DNA from: Sediminicoccus rosea
GTDB taxonomy: Bacteria; Pseudomonadota; Alphaproteobacteria; Acetobacterales; Acetobacteraceae
NCBI RefSeq assembly: GCF_033547095.1
Contig: NZ_CP137852.1
Span: 2,473,501 to 2,537,500 of the forward strand
Direction of reading: 5' to 3'
Length of the DNA: 64,000 nt
Positions within the stretch are counted from its first letter, which is position 1. Every line of letters begins with the position of its first letter. Under the pieces are notes generated by a model, which ran no database searches, was not told the DNA's origin, and saw nothing but the letters and a program-made list of their open reading frames with translations. The position numbers and the translations under genes were made by a program. Positions 44,946 to 60,176 of this stretch are shown here, one piece after another.

Positions 44946-45725
44946 TCATGGAGCCTCGGTCATGAGAGCCACCAGGGCCTCCGCCCGGCGCAGCGCCTCG
45001 GCCGCGTCGGGTGCGGTCGCGTCGGCGCCCACCACGCTGGCGAGGCCTGGCTCGGCCAGCAGGGCCGGGCCGCCGAGCATGACGGCCACATCGGGGTTGC
45101 GGGAATGGCGGCGGATGGCCGCGATCTGAGGGCCAAGCCCGGGCACGGCCTCGGCCGAGGCGACCGAGATGGCGACGATGCCGAACCATTGCTCGGCAAC
45201 GCGGGCCATGAGCGTCTCCTCGCTGTCCACCGCGTCGTCCACGATGGCCCAGCCGCCGGCCCGGAAGAACTCCGCGACCATGGCGATGCCCATGCTGTGC
45301 TGGTTGCCGATCGTCGGCATCATCAGGGCCGAGCGGCCGGCCCCGATCCGGGCGGAGGATGGAAGGCCGCGCCCGAGGCCGCGCAGCTGCTCGTGCAGGA
45401 CGATCATGCCGAGGGTGACCTCGACGAAGGAGCAGCGGTCCTGCTCCCACCATTCCCCCAGCCGGCGCGCCAGGAGTGTCAACAAAGTCAGACACAGATG
45501 CTCGGATGATTGGCCTTCCGTCCGGCGCTGTTCGATGGTCCGACGCAGCGTCTCGCTCTCGCCGCGGGTGAGGGAGGCCGTGAGGCGCTCGACCTCGGCC
45601 ACGTCCATGGGCTGGCGCAGCTCGGAGAGGAGGGGGATGACGTTCTGGCCCACGGCCAGCTCGATCTGTCGGGAGATGATGCCCAGGCGACGGCCGAAAA
45701 TCGAGCGGGCGAGGGGGTTCTCCAT
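44946..45725 (-). CDS. ppaA: Cobalamin-binding photosynthesis regulator PpaA/AerR
   Basis: 259 residues from ATG 45725; an in-frame ATG at 45776 would add 17 residues. A helical W-x(n)-EVT cap (EWWEQDRCSFVEVTLG) precedes a B12-binding Rossmann domain with PTIGNQHSMGIAMVAEFFRAGGW, in which H143 corresponds to the cobalamin-ligating His of AerR. AerR proteins sense light through B12 and act as antirepressors of CrtJ/PpsR. It is the first gene of the leftward operon, divergent from bchF across a 278-base regulatory region. Confidence 0.93.
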   Translation of the reverse strand: MENPLARSIFGRRLGIISRQIELAVGQNVIPLLSELRQPMDVAEVERLTASLTRGESETLRRTIEQRRTEGQSSEHLCLTLLTLLARRLGEWWEQDRCSFVEVTLGMIVLHEQLRGLGRGLPSSARIGAGRSALMMPTIGNQHSMGIAMVAEFFRAGGWAIVDDAVDSEETLMARVAEQWFGIVAISVASAEAVPGLGPQIAAIRRHSRNPDVAVMLGGPALLAEPGLASVVGADATAPDAAEALRRAEALVALMTEAP

Positions 45726-45833
45726 GGCTCCGGTCCCGGGTCTTTGGGCCGCCTTCCTCGCCGCGCTGTGCAACATGTTTTCGGCTTCCCTAATGACCCA
45801 TGGCGCTGGATCATCGTCCGAGCAGTCCCTGGT

Positions 45834-45891
45834 TGTCAATTCATCTTTACGTCAATCTTGCTTGACACCGGCGCGGGGGAACACCTAGCTT
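45834..45891. promoter_or_regulatory. Divergent ppaA/bchF control region: bchF-operon promoter with repeated GTCAA half-sites
   Basis: For the rightward operon a TTGACA -35 (45862-45867) and a TAGCTT -10 (45886-45891) are 18 bases apart. GTCAA occurs at 45835-45839 and 45851-45855, and inverted (TTGAC) at 45862-45866, so the last pair makes a GTCAA-N6-TTGAC palindrome overlapping the -35. TGT-N12-ACG at 45834-45851 misses the PpsR/CrtJ consensus TGT-N12-ACA by one base. About 110 bases of leader follow before bchF. Nothing else clear was seen in 45726-46003. Confidence 0.5.
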
Positions 45892-46003
45892 TCAGTCATC
45901 CTAAGGGAGCCGAGACAGCCGGGAGATGCGAATGGATCGGACCAGTTCCCCGACCCCCTCCGCCAACCGGTCCCGTCTCCCCGCAGCGGAGGGCTAGTCC
46001 ACC

Positions 46004-47850
<1,847 letters not shown>

Positions 47851-47854
47851 GGCG

Positions 47855-49382
47855 ATGCAGCTCACCCTCTGGACCTATGAAGGCCCGCCCCATGTGGGGG
47901 CGATGCGTGTCGCGGCCGCCATGGAAGGCCTGCACTACGTGCTGCACGCCCCGCAGGGCGACACCTACGCCGACCTGCTCTTCACCATGATCGAGCGGCG
48001 CAATTCGCGCCCGCCCGTCACCTACACCACGTTCCAGGCCCGCGACCTCGGCGGCGACACGGCGGAGCTGTTCAAGACCGCGCTGCGCGACGCCAATGAG
48101 CGCTTCCGGCCCGAGGCCATGCTGGTCGGCGCCTCCTGCACGGCGGAGCTGATCCAGGATGATCCGGGCGGGCTTGCCGCCAGCTCGGGGCTTTCCATCC
48201 CGGTGATCCCGGTGGAACTGCCGGCCTACCAGAAGAAGGAGAACTGGGGCGCGGCCGAGACGCTCTACCAGCTCATCCGCCGTTTCGCCGTGAAGATGGA
48301 GCGCGCGTCCGGCGCCGCGCCCCGCTGCAACATCCTGGGCCCGACGGCGCTCGGCTTCCGCCATCGCGATGACATCAAGGAGGTGCGCGGGATCCTCGCG
48401 CGGCTCGGCATCGCGGTGAATGTGGTGGCGCCGCTGGGCGCCCGCCCGTCCGATCTCGCGCGGCTCGGCGATGCCGATTTCAACGTGGTCCTCTACCCCG
48501 AGATCGCGGGGCAGGCCGCCTCCTGGATGCAGCGCAACCTGGGGCAGCCCTTCACCCGGTGCATTCCCATCGGCGTCGGTGGCACGCGGGACTTCATCGC
48601 CGAGGTCGCCGCTCTGGCCCAGGTGGATGCCAGCGATTTTCTCGCCGAGGAGAGTTCGCGTCTGCCCTGGTACTCGCGCAGCGTGGACAGCACCTACCTC
48701 ACCGGCAAGCGCGTCTTCATCTTCGCCGATGCCACCCATGCCGTGGCCGCCGCACGGGTCGCGGCCGAAGAACTCGGGTTCCAGGTCGTGGGCCTCGGCA
48801 CCTATTCCCGCGAGCAGGCGCGCGACGTGCGCGAGGCTGCGAAGCGCCACGGCCTCGAAGCGCTGATCACCGACGATTATCTGGAGGTCGAGGCCGCGAT
48901 CGCCGCCGCCCAGCCGGAGCTCGTGCTGGGCACGCAGATGGAGCGCCACGTGGCCAAGCGCCTGGGCGTCCCCTGCGCGGTGATCTCGGCACCCGTCCAT
49001 GTGCAGGATTTCCCCGCGCGCAACTCGCCGCAGATGGGCTTCGAGGGTGCCAATGTCCTCTTCGATACCTGGGTCCATCCGCTGATGATGGGCCTGGAGG
49101 AACACCTGATCGGGATGTTCCGCGAGGATTTCGAGTTCCACGCCGAGGCCGCGCCCTCGCATCTCGGCCATGCCGCCGCACCCCGTGCGGCCGCGCCGGC
49201 CGAGGAAGCGCCCGCGGTGGCCGAGGCCGCCGTGATCGAGGCGCCAGGTGCCGTCAGCTGGACGCCGGATGGCGAGCGCGAGCTGAAGAAGATCCCGTTC
49301 TTCGTGCGCGGCAAGGCCCGCCGCAACACGGAGCGCTTCGCCGAGATGAACGGCATCCGGACCATCACGGTAGAGACCCTGT

Positions 49383-49411
<29 letters not shown>
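47855..49411 (+). CDS. bchB: Light-independent protochlorophyllide reductase subunit B
   Basis: 518 residues, NifK-like. Asp36 ([12 protein letters not shown]), the unusual fourth cluster ligand, and Cys95 ([12 protein letters not shown]) fall at the same positions as in the Rhodobacter capsulatus enzyme. The C-terminal [41 protein letters not shown] is the conserved protochlorophyllide-binding tail, preceded by an Ala/Pro-rich linker (about 430-465). Its last 29 bases overlap the bchH start. Confidence 0.97.
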
Positions 49412-53913
<4,502 letters not shown>

Positions 53914-53914
<1 letters not shown>

Positions 53915-54612
53915 TGCACAGCGCGACCTACACCGAGCGGCGCAGCAAGCTCGAAGCCTATTTCGACCGGACGGCCGCCGCCGCCTGGCAGCGCCTGACG
54001 TCGGATGCGCCGGTCAGCGGTATCCGCGCCACCGTGCGCGCGGGCCGTGACGAGATGCGCAAGACGCTGCTCTCCTGGCTGCCGGAGGACCTGACCGGTC
54101 TGCGCCTGCTCGATGCCGGCTGCGGCACGGGCGCCCTGGCGAGCGAAGCCGCGCTGCGCGGCGCCGATGTCGTGGCGGTGGACCTCTCGCCCACTCTGGT
54201 CGAGTGCGCGCGGGAGCGCGCGCAGGAGATCGGTGGCCCGCAGCCGCATTTCGTGGCGGGCGACATGCTGGGCGAGGAGCATGGCGAATTCGACCATATC
54301 GTCGCCATGGACAGCCTGATCCACTACGACGCGCCTGACATCGTCGCGGCGCTGGCGCGCGCGGCGAAGCGTTGCCGTCGGTCCATGCTGTTTACCGTCG
54401 CTCCCAACTCGCCGTTGCTGAGCGCCATGATCACGGTGGGGCGCCTGTTCCCGCGCGGCGACCGGGCGCCCTTCATTGCGCCGCTGGCCGAATCCAAGCT
54501 GCGCCGCCTGATCGCAGCCGAGCCCGCGCTGCGCGACTTCACGGCGGGCCGCCACCGGAAGGTGCAGCGCGGCTTCTACACCAGCCAGGCCTATGAATGG
54601 GTGAGGCGATGA
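53914..54612 (+). CDS. bchM: Magnesium protoporphyrin IX methyltransferase
   Basis: 232 residues, class I SAM methyltransferase. SAM motif I is LRLLDAGCGTGALASEAALRGADVVAVDLS; GDMLGEEHGEFDHIVAMDSLIHY and KVQRGFYTSQAYEWVRR are typical for BchM. It methylates the C13 propionate of Mg-protoporphyrin IX, giving the substrate of AcsF. It overlaps bchL and lhaA. Confidence 0.96.
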
Positions 54613-56030
54613 GAGGCTTCAGCCTCGCCAAGCAATGGATGCGGCTCTCGCCCGCGATGCTGCCCTTCGCCGATGCGGCGACGGAGGAACTTCCGCTTTC
54701 GCGCCTGCTGCGCCTGTCCCTGTTCCAGATCTCCGTCGGCATGGCCGCGGTGCTGCTGATTGGCACGCTGAACCGCGTGATGATCGTGGAATTGCAGGTG
54801 CCCGCGGGTCTGGTCGCCGTCATGGTGGCGCTGCCGCTCGTCTTCGCGCCGCTGCGTGCGCTGATCGGCTTCCGTTCGGACAACTACGCTTCCGCGCTTG
54901 GGTGGCGGCGGGTGCCCTACATCTGGTTCGGCACCATCTTCCAGTTCAGCGGCTTCGCGATGATGCCCTTCGCGCTGATCCTGCTTTCGGGCGACACCAC
55001 GGGCCCGATGTGGGCGGGACAGGTGGCTGCCGCCATCTCCTTCCTGCTGGTGGGCGCCGGCATGCATATGGTGCAGACGGCGGGCCTGGCCCTCGCCACC
55101 GACATCGCGCCGCCCAAGGTCCAGGCCAAGGTGGTGGCGCTGCTTTCGGTCATGTTCCTGCTGGGCATGCTGCTCGCCTCGATCGTGTTCGGCGCGCTGC
55201 TGACGCCCTTCAGCCAGATCAAGCTCATCCAGGTGATCCAGGGGGCGGCCGCGCTCACCATGGTCATCAACTTCATCGCCGTGTGGAAGCAGGAGCCGCG
55301 CGTCCCGAACCGCAACATGGACCGCACAGAAGAGCCGAGCTTCATCGCTGCCTGGCGCGAGCTGCGGCAGACCGGCCCCTGGGGGCGGCGCCTGCTGGCG
55401 ACCGGCCTCGGCACCTTCGCCTTCTCTGCCCAGGATATCCTGCTCGAGCCCTATGGCGGGCAGATCCTGGGGCTGAGTGTCGGGGCGACGACGCTGCTGA
55501 CGGCGCTCTTCGCCTCGGGCGGCATCGTCGGATTCTGGCTTGCGGCCAAGCGCATCGGCGATGGTTCGGACGCCAACCGCATCGCGGGCTTCGGCGCGAT
55601 GTTCGGCACGCTGGGTTTCGCGGGCGTGCTGCTCGCGGCGCCGCTTGCCAGCACGGGCCTCTTCGCCTGCGGCGTCGCGGTGATCGGCTTTGGCGCTGGG
55701 CTTTTCGGCCATGGCACACTGACGAGCTGCATGCAGGCCGCGCCGGCGGACAAGATCGGCCTCGCACTCGGCAGCTGGGGGGCGGTGCAGGCCACCGCTG
55801 CGGGTCTCGCCATCGCGACCGGCGGCCTGCTGCGTGACACGCTCGCCGGCCTCGCCACCGGAGGGATGCTGGGGGACGTGCTCACCGGCCCCGCCGTCGG
55901 CTACGGCGCCGTCTACCTCATCGAAATCGCGCTTCTCTTCGCGACCCTCGCGGTGATCGGACCCCTGGTCCGCACGCCGCGACGCCTCGACTCACCGCTC
56001 GGACTTTCCGGGCCGCAGACTGCAACCTGA
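54609..56030 (+). CDS. lhaA: Light-harvesting 1 assembly factor (PucC/LhaA family)
   Basis: 473 residues from ATG 54609 (ATGA overlap with bchM). Twelve-helix BCD-family MFS fold; LFQISVGMAAVLLIGTLNRVMIVELQVPAGLVAVMVALPLVFAPLRALIGFRSDNYASALGWRRVPYIW is characteristic. Position between bchM and puhA identifies LhaA, needed for assembly of the LH1 antenna around the reaction centre. It is paralogous to the Bch2 protein in the divergent operon. Confidence 0.94.
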   Translation: MRGFSLAKQWMRLSPAMLPFADAATEELPLSRLLRLSLFQISVGMAAVLLIGTLNRVMIVELQVPAGLVAVMVALPLVFAPLRALIGFRSDNYASALGWRRVPYIWFGTIFQFSGFAMMPFALILLSGDTTGPMWAGQVAAAISFLLVGAGMHMVQTAGLALATDIAPPKVQAKVVALLSVMFLLGMLLASIVFGALLTPFSQIKLIQVIQGAAALTMVINFIAVWKQEPRVPNRNMDRTEEPSFIAAWRELRQTGPWGRRLLATGLGTFAFSAQDILLEPYGGQILGLSVGATTLLTALFASGGIVGFWLAAKRIGDGSDANRIAGFGAMFGTLGFAGVLLAAPLASTGLFACGVAVIGFGAGLFGHGTLTSCMQAAPADKIGLALGSWGAVQATAAGLAIATGGLLRDTLAGLATGGMLGDVLTGPAVGYGAVYLIEIALLFATLAVIGPLVRTPRRLDSPLGLSGPQTAT

Positions 56031-56037
56031 AGCCAAG

Positions 56038-56043
56038 AGGAGG
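56038..56043 (+). promoter_or_regulatory. Strong ribosome-binding site of puhA
   Basis: AGGAGG lies six bases before the puhA ATG. It is the only perfect Shine-Dalgarno I see in the superoperon, where most starts rely on overlap with the upstream stop, and fits the need for a structural protein in larger amounts than enzymes. Confidence 0.7.
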
Positions 56044-56049
56044 TCCGCC

Positions 56050-56829
56050 ATGCAGGCAGGCACCTATCTGACCAGTATCGATTACGCCACCGTCTCGATC
56101 TACGCCTTCTGGATCTTCTTCGGGGCGCTGGTGCTCTACCTGAACCGGGAGAGCAAGCGCGAGGGCTATCCGCTCGTGACACCCGGCCGGCCCAAGCAGA
56201 ACAATGTCGGCGGCTTCCCGGGCATGCCGGAGCCCAAGACCTTCCTTCTGGCCAACGGCACCACGGTGCAGGCGCCCAAGCCCGAGACCGAGCGCGAGAT
56301 CGCGATGGTCCCGATGGATCGCTCGCCCGGATCGCCCCTCATCCCGACGGGCGATCCGCTGGTGGATGGCGTGGGCCCCGCGGCCTATGTGATGCGCGGC
56401 ATGCACCCGGCCGTCCTGCATGATGACGGCACGCCCTCCATCGTGCCGCTGCGCATCGCGCCCGAGTTCAGCGTGGATGCGGGCGACCCGGATCCGCGCG
56501 GCTATGACGTGCTGGATGCGGATGGCGTCGTCGCCGGCCGCTGCGTGGATGTCTGGCTCGACAAGTCCGAGATGATCTTCCGCTACATCGAGGTCGCCGT
56601 GCAGACCGATACGGGCGAGCGGACGATGATGTACCCCGTGCCGCTCATCCGCGTGGATGGCGAGCGGCGCGTGGTCACGGTGCGCACCCTGCTGGCCAAG
56701 CACTTCGCCAACGCGCCCCGCCTCAGCTACCGCGACAGCATCACGCTCCGTGAGGAGGACATGGTCTCGGCCTATTGCGCCGGCGGCCAGCTCTACGCGA
56801 AGCCCGAGCGTTCGGAGCCCTGCCTGTGA
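56050..56829 (+). CDS. puhA: Photosynthetic reaction centre H subunit
   Basis: 259 residues. One N-terminal transmembrane helix (about 12-32, VSIYAFWIFFGALVLYLNRE) precedes the charged REGYPL segment and a cytoplasmic PRC-barrel domain (FSVDAGDPDPRGYDVLDADGVVAGRCVDVWLDKSEMIFRYIEV). It caps the L/M core and shapes proton uptake to QB. pufLM, its partners, are outside the window. Its stop overlaps the puhB GTG start. Confidence 0.97.
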   Translation: MQAGTYLTSIDYATVSIYAFWIFFGALVLYLNRESKREGYPLVTPGRPKQNNVGGFPGMPEPKTFLLANGTTVQAPKPETEREIAMVPMDRSPGSPLIPTGDPLVDGVGPAAYVMRGMHPAVLHDDGTPSIVPLRIAPEFSVDAGDPDPRGYDVLDADGVVAGRCVDVWLDKSEMIFRYIEVAVQTDTGERTMMYPVPLIRVDGERRVVTVRTLLAKHFANAPRLSYRDSITLREEDMVSAYCAGGQLYAKPERSEPCL

Positions 56830-57479
56830 GAGAGCACGAGATCGAGCCGGTTCCGGGCCTGCCCGAGAAGCTGCCGGAGGGGGAGGGCATCCTCTGGCAG
56901 GGCAGCCCGCGCTGGTGGTCACTCGCCAGCCGTGCGCTGCATTTGCGCGGTCTCGCCCTCTACTTCGCGCTCATGGTGGGCTGGAGCATCTGGAACGCGG
57001 CCAGCTCGGCCGCGAGCTTCGGCGAGGCGGCCTTCGCCTCGGCGACGTCGCTGGGCCTCGCGCTCCTCTGCCTCGCCGTGCTGGTCGTGATCGGCCGTGC
57101 GATGGCGCAGGCGGCCTTCTACACCATCACCAACAAGCGCGTGGTGCTGCGGGTCGGCGTCGCGCTGCCGATGACGATCAACATCCCCTTCACCGCGATC
57201 GAGACCGCCGCGGTGAAGCGCCATGCGGACGGGACGGAGGACATCGTCCTCACCCTCTCGTCGAAGCAGAAGATCGCCTGGCTCGCCCTCTGGCCGCATG
57301 CGCGGCCCTGGCGCGTGGCCCGGGCGGAGCCGATGCTGCGCGCGGTGCCCGTGACGTCCGGTGCGGCGCAGGTGCTGGCGCGCGCGCTGGCCGCCAGCGC
57401 CTCCATGCCGGTGACGCCAGTTGTCGAGCAGGGACGCGGGGTGCGTGACGGCGCGCTGCCCGGCGCGGCGGTGGCCTGA
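56826..57479 (+). CDS. puhB: Photosynthetic complex assembly protein PuhB
   Basis: 217 residues from a GTG start overlapping the puhA stop; EHEIEPVPGLPEKLPEGEGILWQGSPRWWSLASRAL is the conserved PuhB opening. Membrane helices near 40-60, 65-90 and beyond, with a PH-like segment (FYTITNKRVVLRVGVALPMTINIPF). PuhB aids reaction-centre assembly in Rhodobacter. TGATG overlap with puhC. Confidence 0.94.
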   Translation: MREHEIEPVPGLPEKLPEGEGILWQGSPRWWSLASRALHLRGLALYFALMVGWSIWNAASSAASFGEAAFASATSLGLALLCLAVLVVIGRAMAQAAFYTITNKRVVLRVGVALPMTINIPFTAIETAAVKRHADGTEDIVLTLSSKQKIAWLALWPHARPWRVARAEPMLRAVPVTSGAAQVLARALAASASMPVTPVVEQGRGVRDGALPGAAVA

Positions 57480-57922
57480 TGTTCACGCTCACCGATCGCG
57501 GCAATTTCCTGCCCCTGCTGACGGGCCTGGCCGTCATCTGCGGCGTGCTGTTCCTCGTCGGTGGGCGGCAGCCGCGCTCTGTCGAGGTTCGTGGCCTCGA
57601 GCAGCCGGCCGCTGAGCGGCTGGTTCGTTTCGAGGATGGCGCGGATGGCTCCATTGTCATCCGTGATGCGCAGAATTCGGCGGTTCTGGCGCGGTTTCCG
57701 GTAGCCGAAGGCGGCTTCGTGCGTGGTAGCATCCGTGCGTTGGCGCGTGAGCGTCGCCAGGAAGGTCAGGGTCGCGAGGCGCCGTTTCGCCTTGCCGTCT
57801 GGGCGGATGGCCAACTCACGCTCGACGATGCGGCGACCGGACGCCGGATCGACCTGACGGCCTTCGGCGCAACCAATGCCGGGGTCTTTTCGCGGTTGCT
57901 GACCGCGCAAGGAGAAGATTGA
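57479..57922 (+). CDS. puhC: Photosynthetic complex assembly protein PuhC
   Basis: 147 residues. One N-terminal membrane anchor (about 11-28, [20 protein letters not shown]), then a periplasmic domain with [59 protein letters not shown], the family core. PuhC helps organise the reaction centre-LH1 core in Rhodobacter. TGATG overlaps on both sides. Confidence 0.92.
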   Translation: MFTLTDRGNFLPLLTGLAVICGVLFLVGGRQPRSVEVRGLEQPAAERLVRFEDGADGSIVIRDAQNSAVLARFPVAEGGFVRGSIRALARERRQEGQGREAPFRLAVWADGQLTLDDAATGRRIDLTAFGATNAGVFSRLLTAQGED

Positions 57923-58260
57923 TGAGGAAGGCCCTTGTTGGTTTGTGGGACGACATCACCGGCCCGCGCACCATCACGGTTCCCTGCACCGTGGAGATCG
58001 AGCAGAGCTTCGACAGCTTCCACGCCCACGCGGTTCCCGAAGGTATCATGCTGCGCCCGGGGGACCGGGTGGTGGTGAACGGCGCACCCGACCACATCGC
58101 CTATGGCGAATGCACCAGCTACGAGACGACGGCGACGGTCTATCGCGCCGGGCCGATCACCAGGCTCTGGACCGAGATTTCGGCCATCGTCGAGCTGACC
58201 GAGCTGTATCATTGCGGCTTCGAGCCGAAGGAGTATGTGGCTGGGGAGTACGCGGCATGA
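57922..58260 (+). CDS. Conserved photosynthesis-cluster protein of unknown function (orf112)
   Basis: 112 residues, no signal peptide or membrane helix. [56 protein letters not shown] looks like a small beta-rich domain; the tail [30 protein letters not shown] ends in the acsF start. It is wedged between puhC and acsF with TGATG and ATGA overlaps, so it is certainly co-expressed with them. I recall genes of similar size between puhC and acsF in other proteobacterial clusters, but know no assigned function. A role with the cyclase or in assembly is inference. Confidence 0.85.
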   Translation: MRKALVGLWDDITGPRTITVPCTVEIEQSFDSFHAHAVPEGIMLRPGDRVVVNGAPDHIAYGECTSYETTATVYRAGPITRLWTEISAIVELTELYHCGFEPKEYVAGEYAA

Positions 58261-59330
58261 ACCACATCAACCCCAACCCGCCGCGCCAGCTCAACGAGAC
58301 GACGCGGATGGCGACCACCGAGACGGTGCTCTCGCCGCGCTTCTACACGACCGACTTCGCGGCCATGGACGCGCTCGATGTCAGCTCCATCCGCGAGGAC
58401 TGGGACGAGCTGATGGCCGAGTTCCGGCGCGACCCGAACAAGGGTCATTTCGTCCGCACCGCGGTCTTCGACGAGTTCCGCATGGATGACCTGCCGGAGC
58501 CCCTGCAGAAGGAGCTGCTGGAATTCCTCGTGAGCTCCGTCACCGCCGAATTCTCCGGCTGCGTGCTCTATGCCGAGATCAAGAAGCGCATCAAGAATCC
58601 CGACATCAAGGAGCTGTTCGCGGTGATGAGCCGCGACGAGGCGCGCCATGCGGGCTTCATCAATGACAGCCTGAAGGACCTCGGCGTCGGCGTGGATCTG
58701 GGCTTCCTGACCAAGGCGAAGAAGTATCACTACTTCCAGCCGAAGTTCATCTTCTACGCGACCTATCTCAGCGAGAAGATCGGCTACGCGCGCTACATCA
58801 CCATCTACCGCCAGTTCGAGCGGCACCCGGAGCTGCGCTTCCACCCGATCTTCAACTGGTTCAAGGAGTGGTGCAACGACGAGTTCCGCCACGGCGAGGC
58901 CTTCGCGCTGCTGATGCGGGCCAACCCGCAGCTCACCAGCGGGATCAACGTGCTCTGGTGCAAGTTCTTCCAGCTCGCGGTCTTCGCGACGATGTATGTG
59001 CGTGACCATGCGCGGCCGGAGTTCCACAAGGCCCTCGGCATGACGCCCACGGAATACGACATGGAGGTGTTCCGCATCACCGCCGAGATCTGCAAGCAGG
59101 TCTTTCCGGTGACGCTGGACATCGAGGCGCCCGCCTTCCAGCGCAACATGGACCGCATGCTCGCGATCGCCGAGGCGATGGGCGAGACGCGGCGCAAGCC
59201 GGGCTTCCTGTCCAGCGTGAAGCGCTTCGGCCTCAGCATCGGCGCGGCCGCGGTCTTCGCGCGGCTCTACCTGATCCGCGGCCGCAAGGCCGAGCTTCCG
59301 GCGCAGGTGCGCCTGAGCCCGGCCTGGTAA
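58257..59330 (+). CDS. acsF: Mg-protoporphyrin IX monomethyl ester (oxidative) cyclase, aerobic
   Basis: 357 residues from ATG 58257. A membrane-associated diiron enzyme that builds ring E with O2. The ferritin-like ligands are visible: E98 (TAEFSG), E128 and H131 ([10 protein letters not shown]), probably E173 (SEKIGYAR), and E209 and H212 ([11 protein letters not shown]). The anaerobic alternative bchE is not in the window. It overlaps orf112 (ATGA) and is followed by puhE after 12 bases. Confidence 0.97.
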   Translation: MNHINPNPPRQLNETTRMATTETVLSPRFYTTDFAAMDALDVSSIREDWDELMAEFRRDPNKGHFVRTAVFDEFRMDDLPEPLQKELLEFLVSSVTAEFSGCVLYAEIKKRIKNPDIKELFAVMSRDEARHAGFINDSLKDLGVGVDLGFLTKAKKYHYFQPKFIFYATYLSEKIGYARYITIYRQFERHPELRFHPIFNWFKEWCNDEFRHGEAFALLMRANPQLTSGINVLWCKFFQLAVFATMYVRDHARPEFHKALGMTPTEYDMEVFRITAEICKQVFPVTLDIEAPAFQRNMDRMLAIAEAMGETRRKPGFLSSVKRFGLSIGAAAVFARLYLIRGRKAELPAQVRLSPAW

Positions 59331-59342
59331 CGGGAGCCCCGC

Positions 59343-60158
59343 GTGCTGCAGCACATCCTCCCTGTCATCTTCGCGGTCTTCGTCTGGTGGTTCGGCACGG
59401 CGCTCGTCTTCCTGCTGGACCAACTTCCCAGGCGCAGCTTCCGCTGGACGATGGCTGGGGCGAGTGCGGCGCTCGTGGGGGCGCTCTACGGCACGGCGGC
59501 GCTGGCCGAGGATGTCACCGTCACGGGGGCTTATCTCGGCTTTGCCTGCGGCGTCGTGATCTGGGCCTGGGGCGAGATCGGGTTCCTGACCGGTCTGGTC
59601 ACCGGCCCCAGCCGCCAGCCCTGCCCGCCGGGGGCGGAAGGCTGGGGGCGCTTCATCGCGGCCCTGCGGACCATCCTCTACCACGAACTGGCCATCCTGG
59701 GCCTTGGCCTCGTGCTGCTGGCGCTGTTGTGGGATGCCCCTAACCAGATGGCCCTGCACACCTATCTGGTGCTCTGGATCATGCGTCAGAGTGCTAAAAT
59801 CAATATTTACCTGGGTGCGCGCAATCTGGGCGAGAGCATGCTCCCGCCCCACCTGGTCCATCTGGCGAGCTATTTCCGCCGGGGGACCATGAATGCGCTG
59901 TTCCCGGTCTCGGTCACCGGCGGGACCATCGCGGTCGTCGTCCTGGTCCAGCATGGCCTGGGCGCAGGGCCCTATGAAGCCGCCGCCACTACCTTGCTCG
60001 CGGCCCTGATGGCATTGGCCGTGATCGAGCACTGGTTCCTCATGCTGCCCCTCCCGCTCGATGGTCTCTGGACCTGGAGCCGGCCGGGGCAGGCCCCCAA
60101 CCACACGGTCCCATGCCCGCAGCATGTGGAAACGGCCCGGCTGCCGTTGCGGCCCTGA
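59343..60158 (+). CDS. puhE: Photosynthetic complex assembly protein PuhE
   Basis: 271 residues from a GTG start. Seven or so transmembrane helices; PVIFAVFVWWFGTALVFLLDQLPRRSFRW at the N-terminus and LVLWIMRQSAKINIYLGARNLGESMLPPHLVHLASYF in the middle are typical of PuhE (putative photosynthetic complex assembly protein 2). In Rhodobacter it modulates bacteriochlorophyll production and complex assembly. It is located between acsF and hemA, as in other clusters of this type. Confidence 0.92.
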   Translation: MLQHILPVIFAVFVWWFGTALVFLLDQLPRRSFRWTMAGASAALVGALYGTAALAEDVTVTGAYLGFACGVVIWAWGEIGFLTGLVTGPSRQPCPPGAEGWGRFIAALRTILYHELAILGLGLVLLALLWDAPNQMALHTYLVLWIMRQSAKINIYLGARNLGESMLPPHLVHLASYFRRGTMNALFPVSVTGGTIAVVVLVQHGLGAGPYEAAATTLLAALMALAVIEHWFLMLPLPLDGLWTWSRPGQAPNHTVPCPQHVETARLPLRP

Positions 60159-60176
60159 AACAAGAAAGGCCAGACG

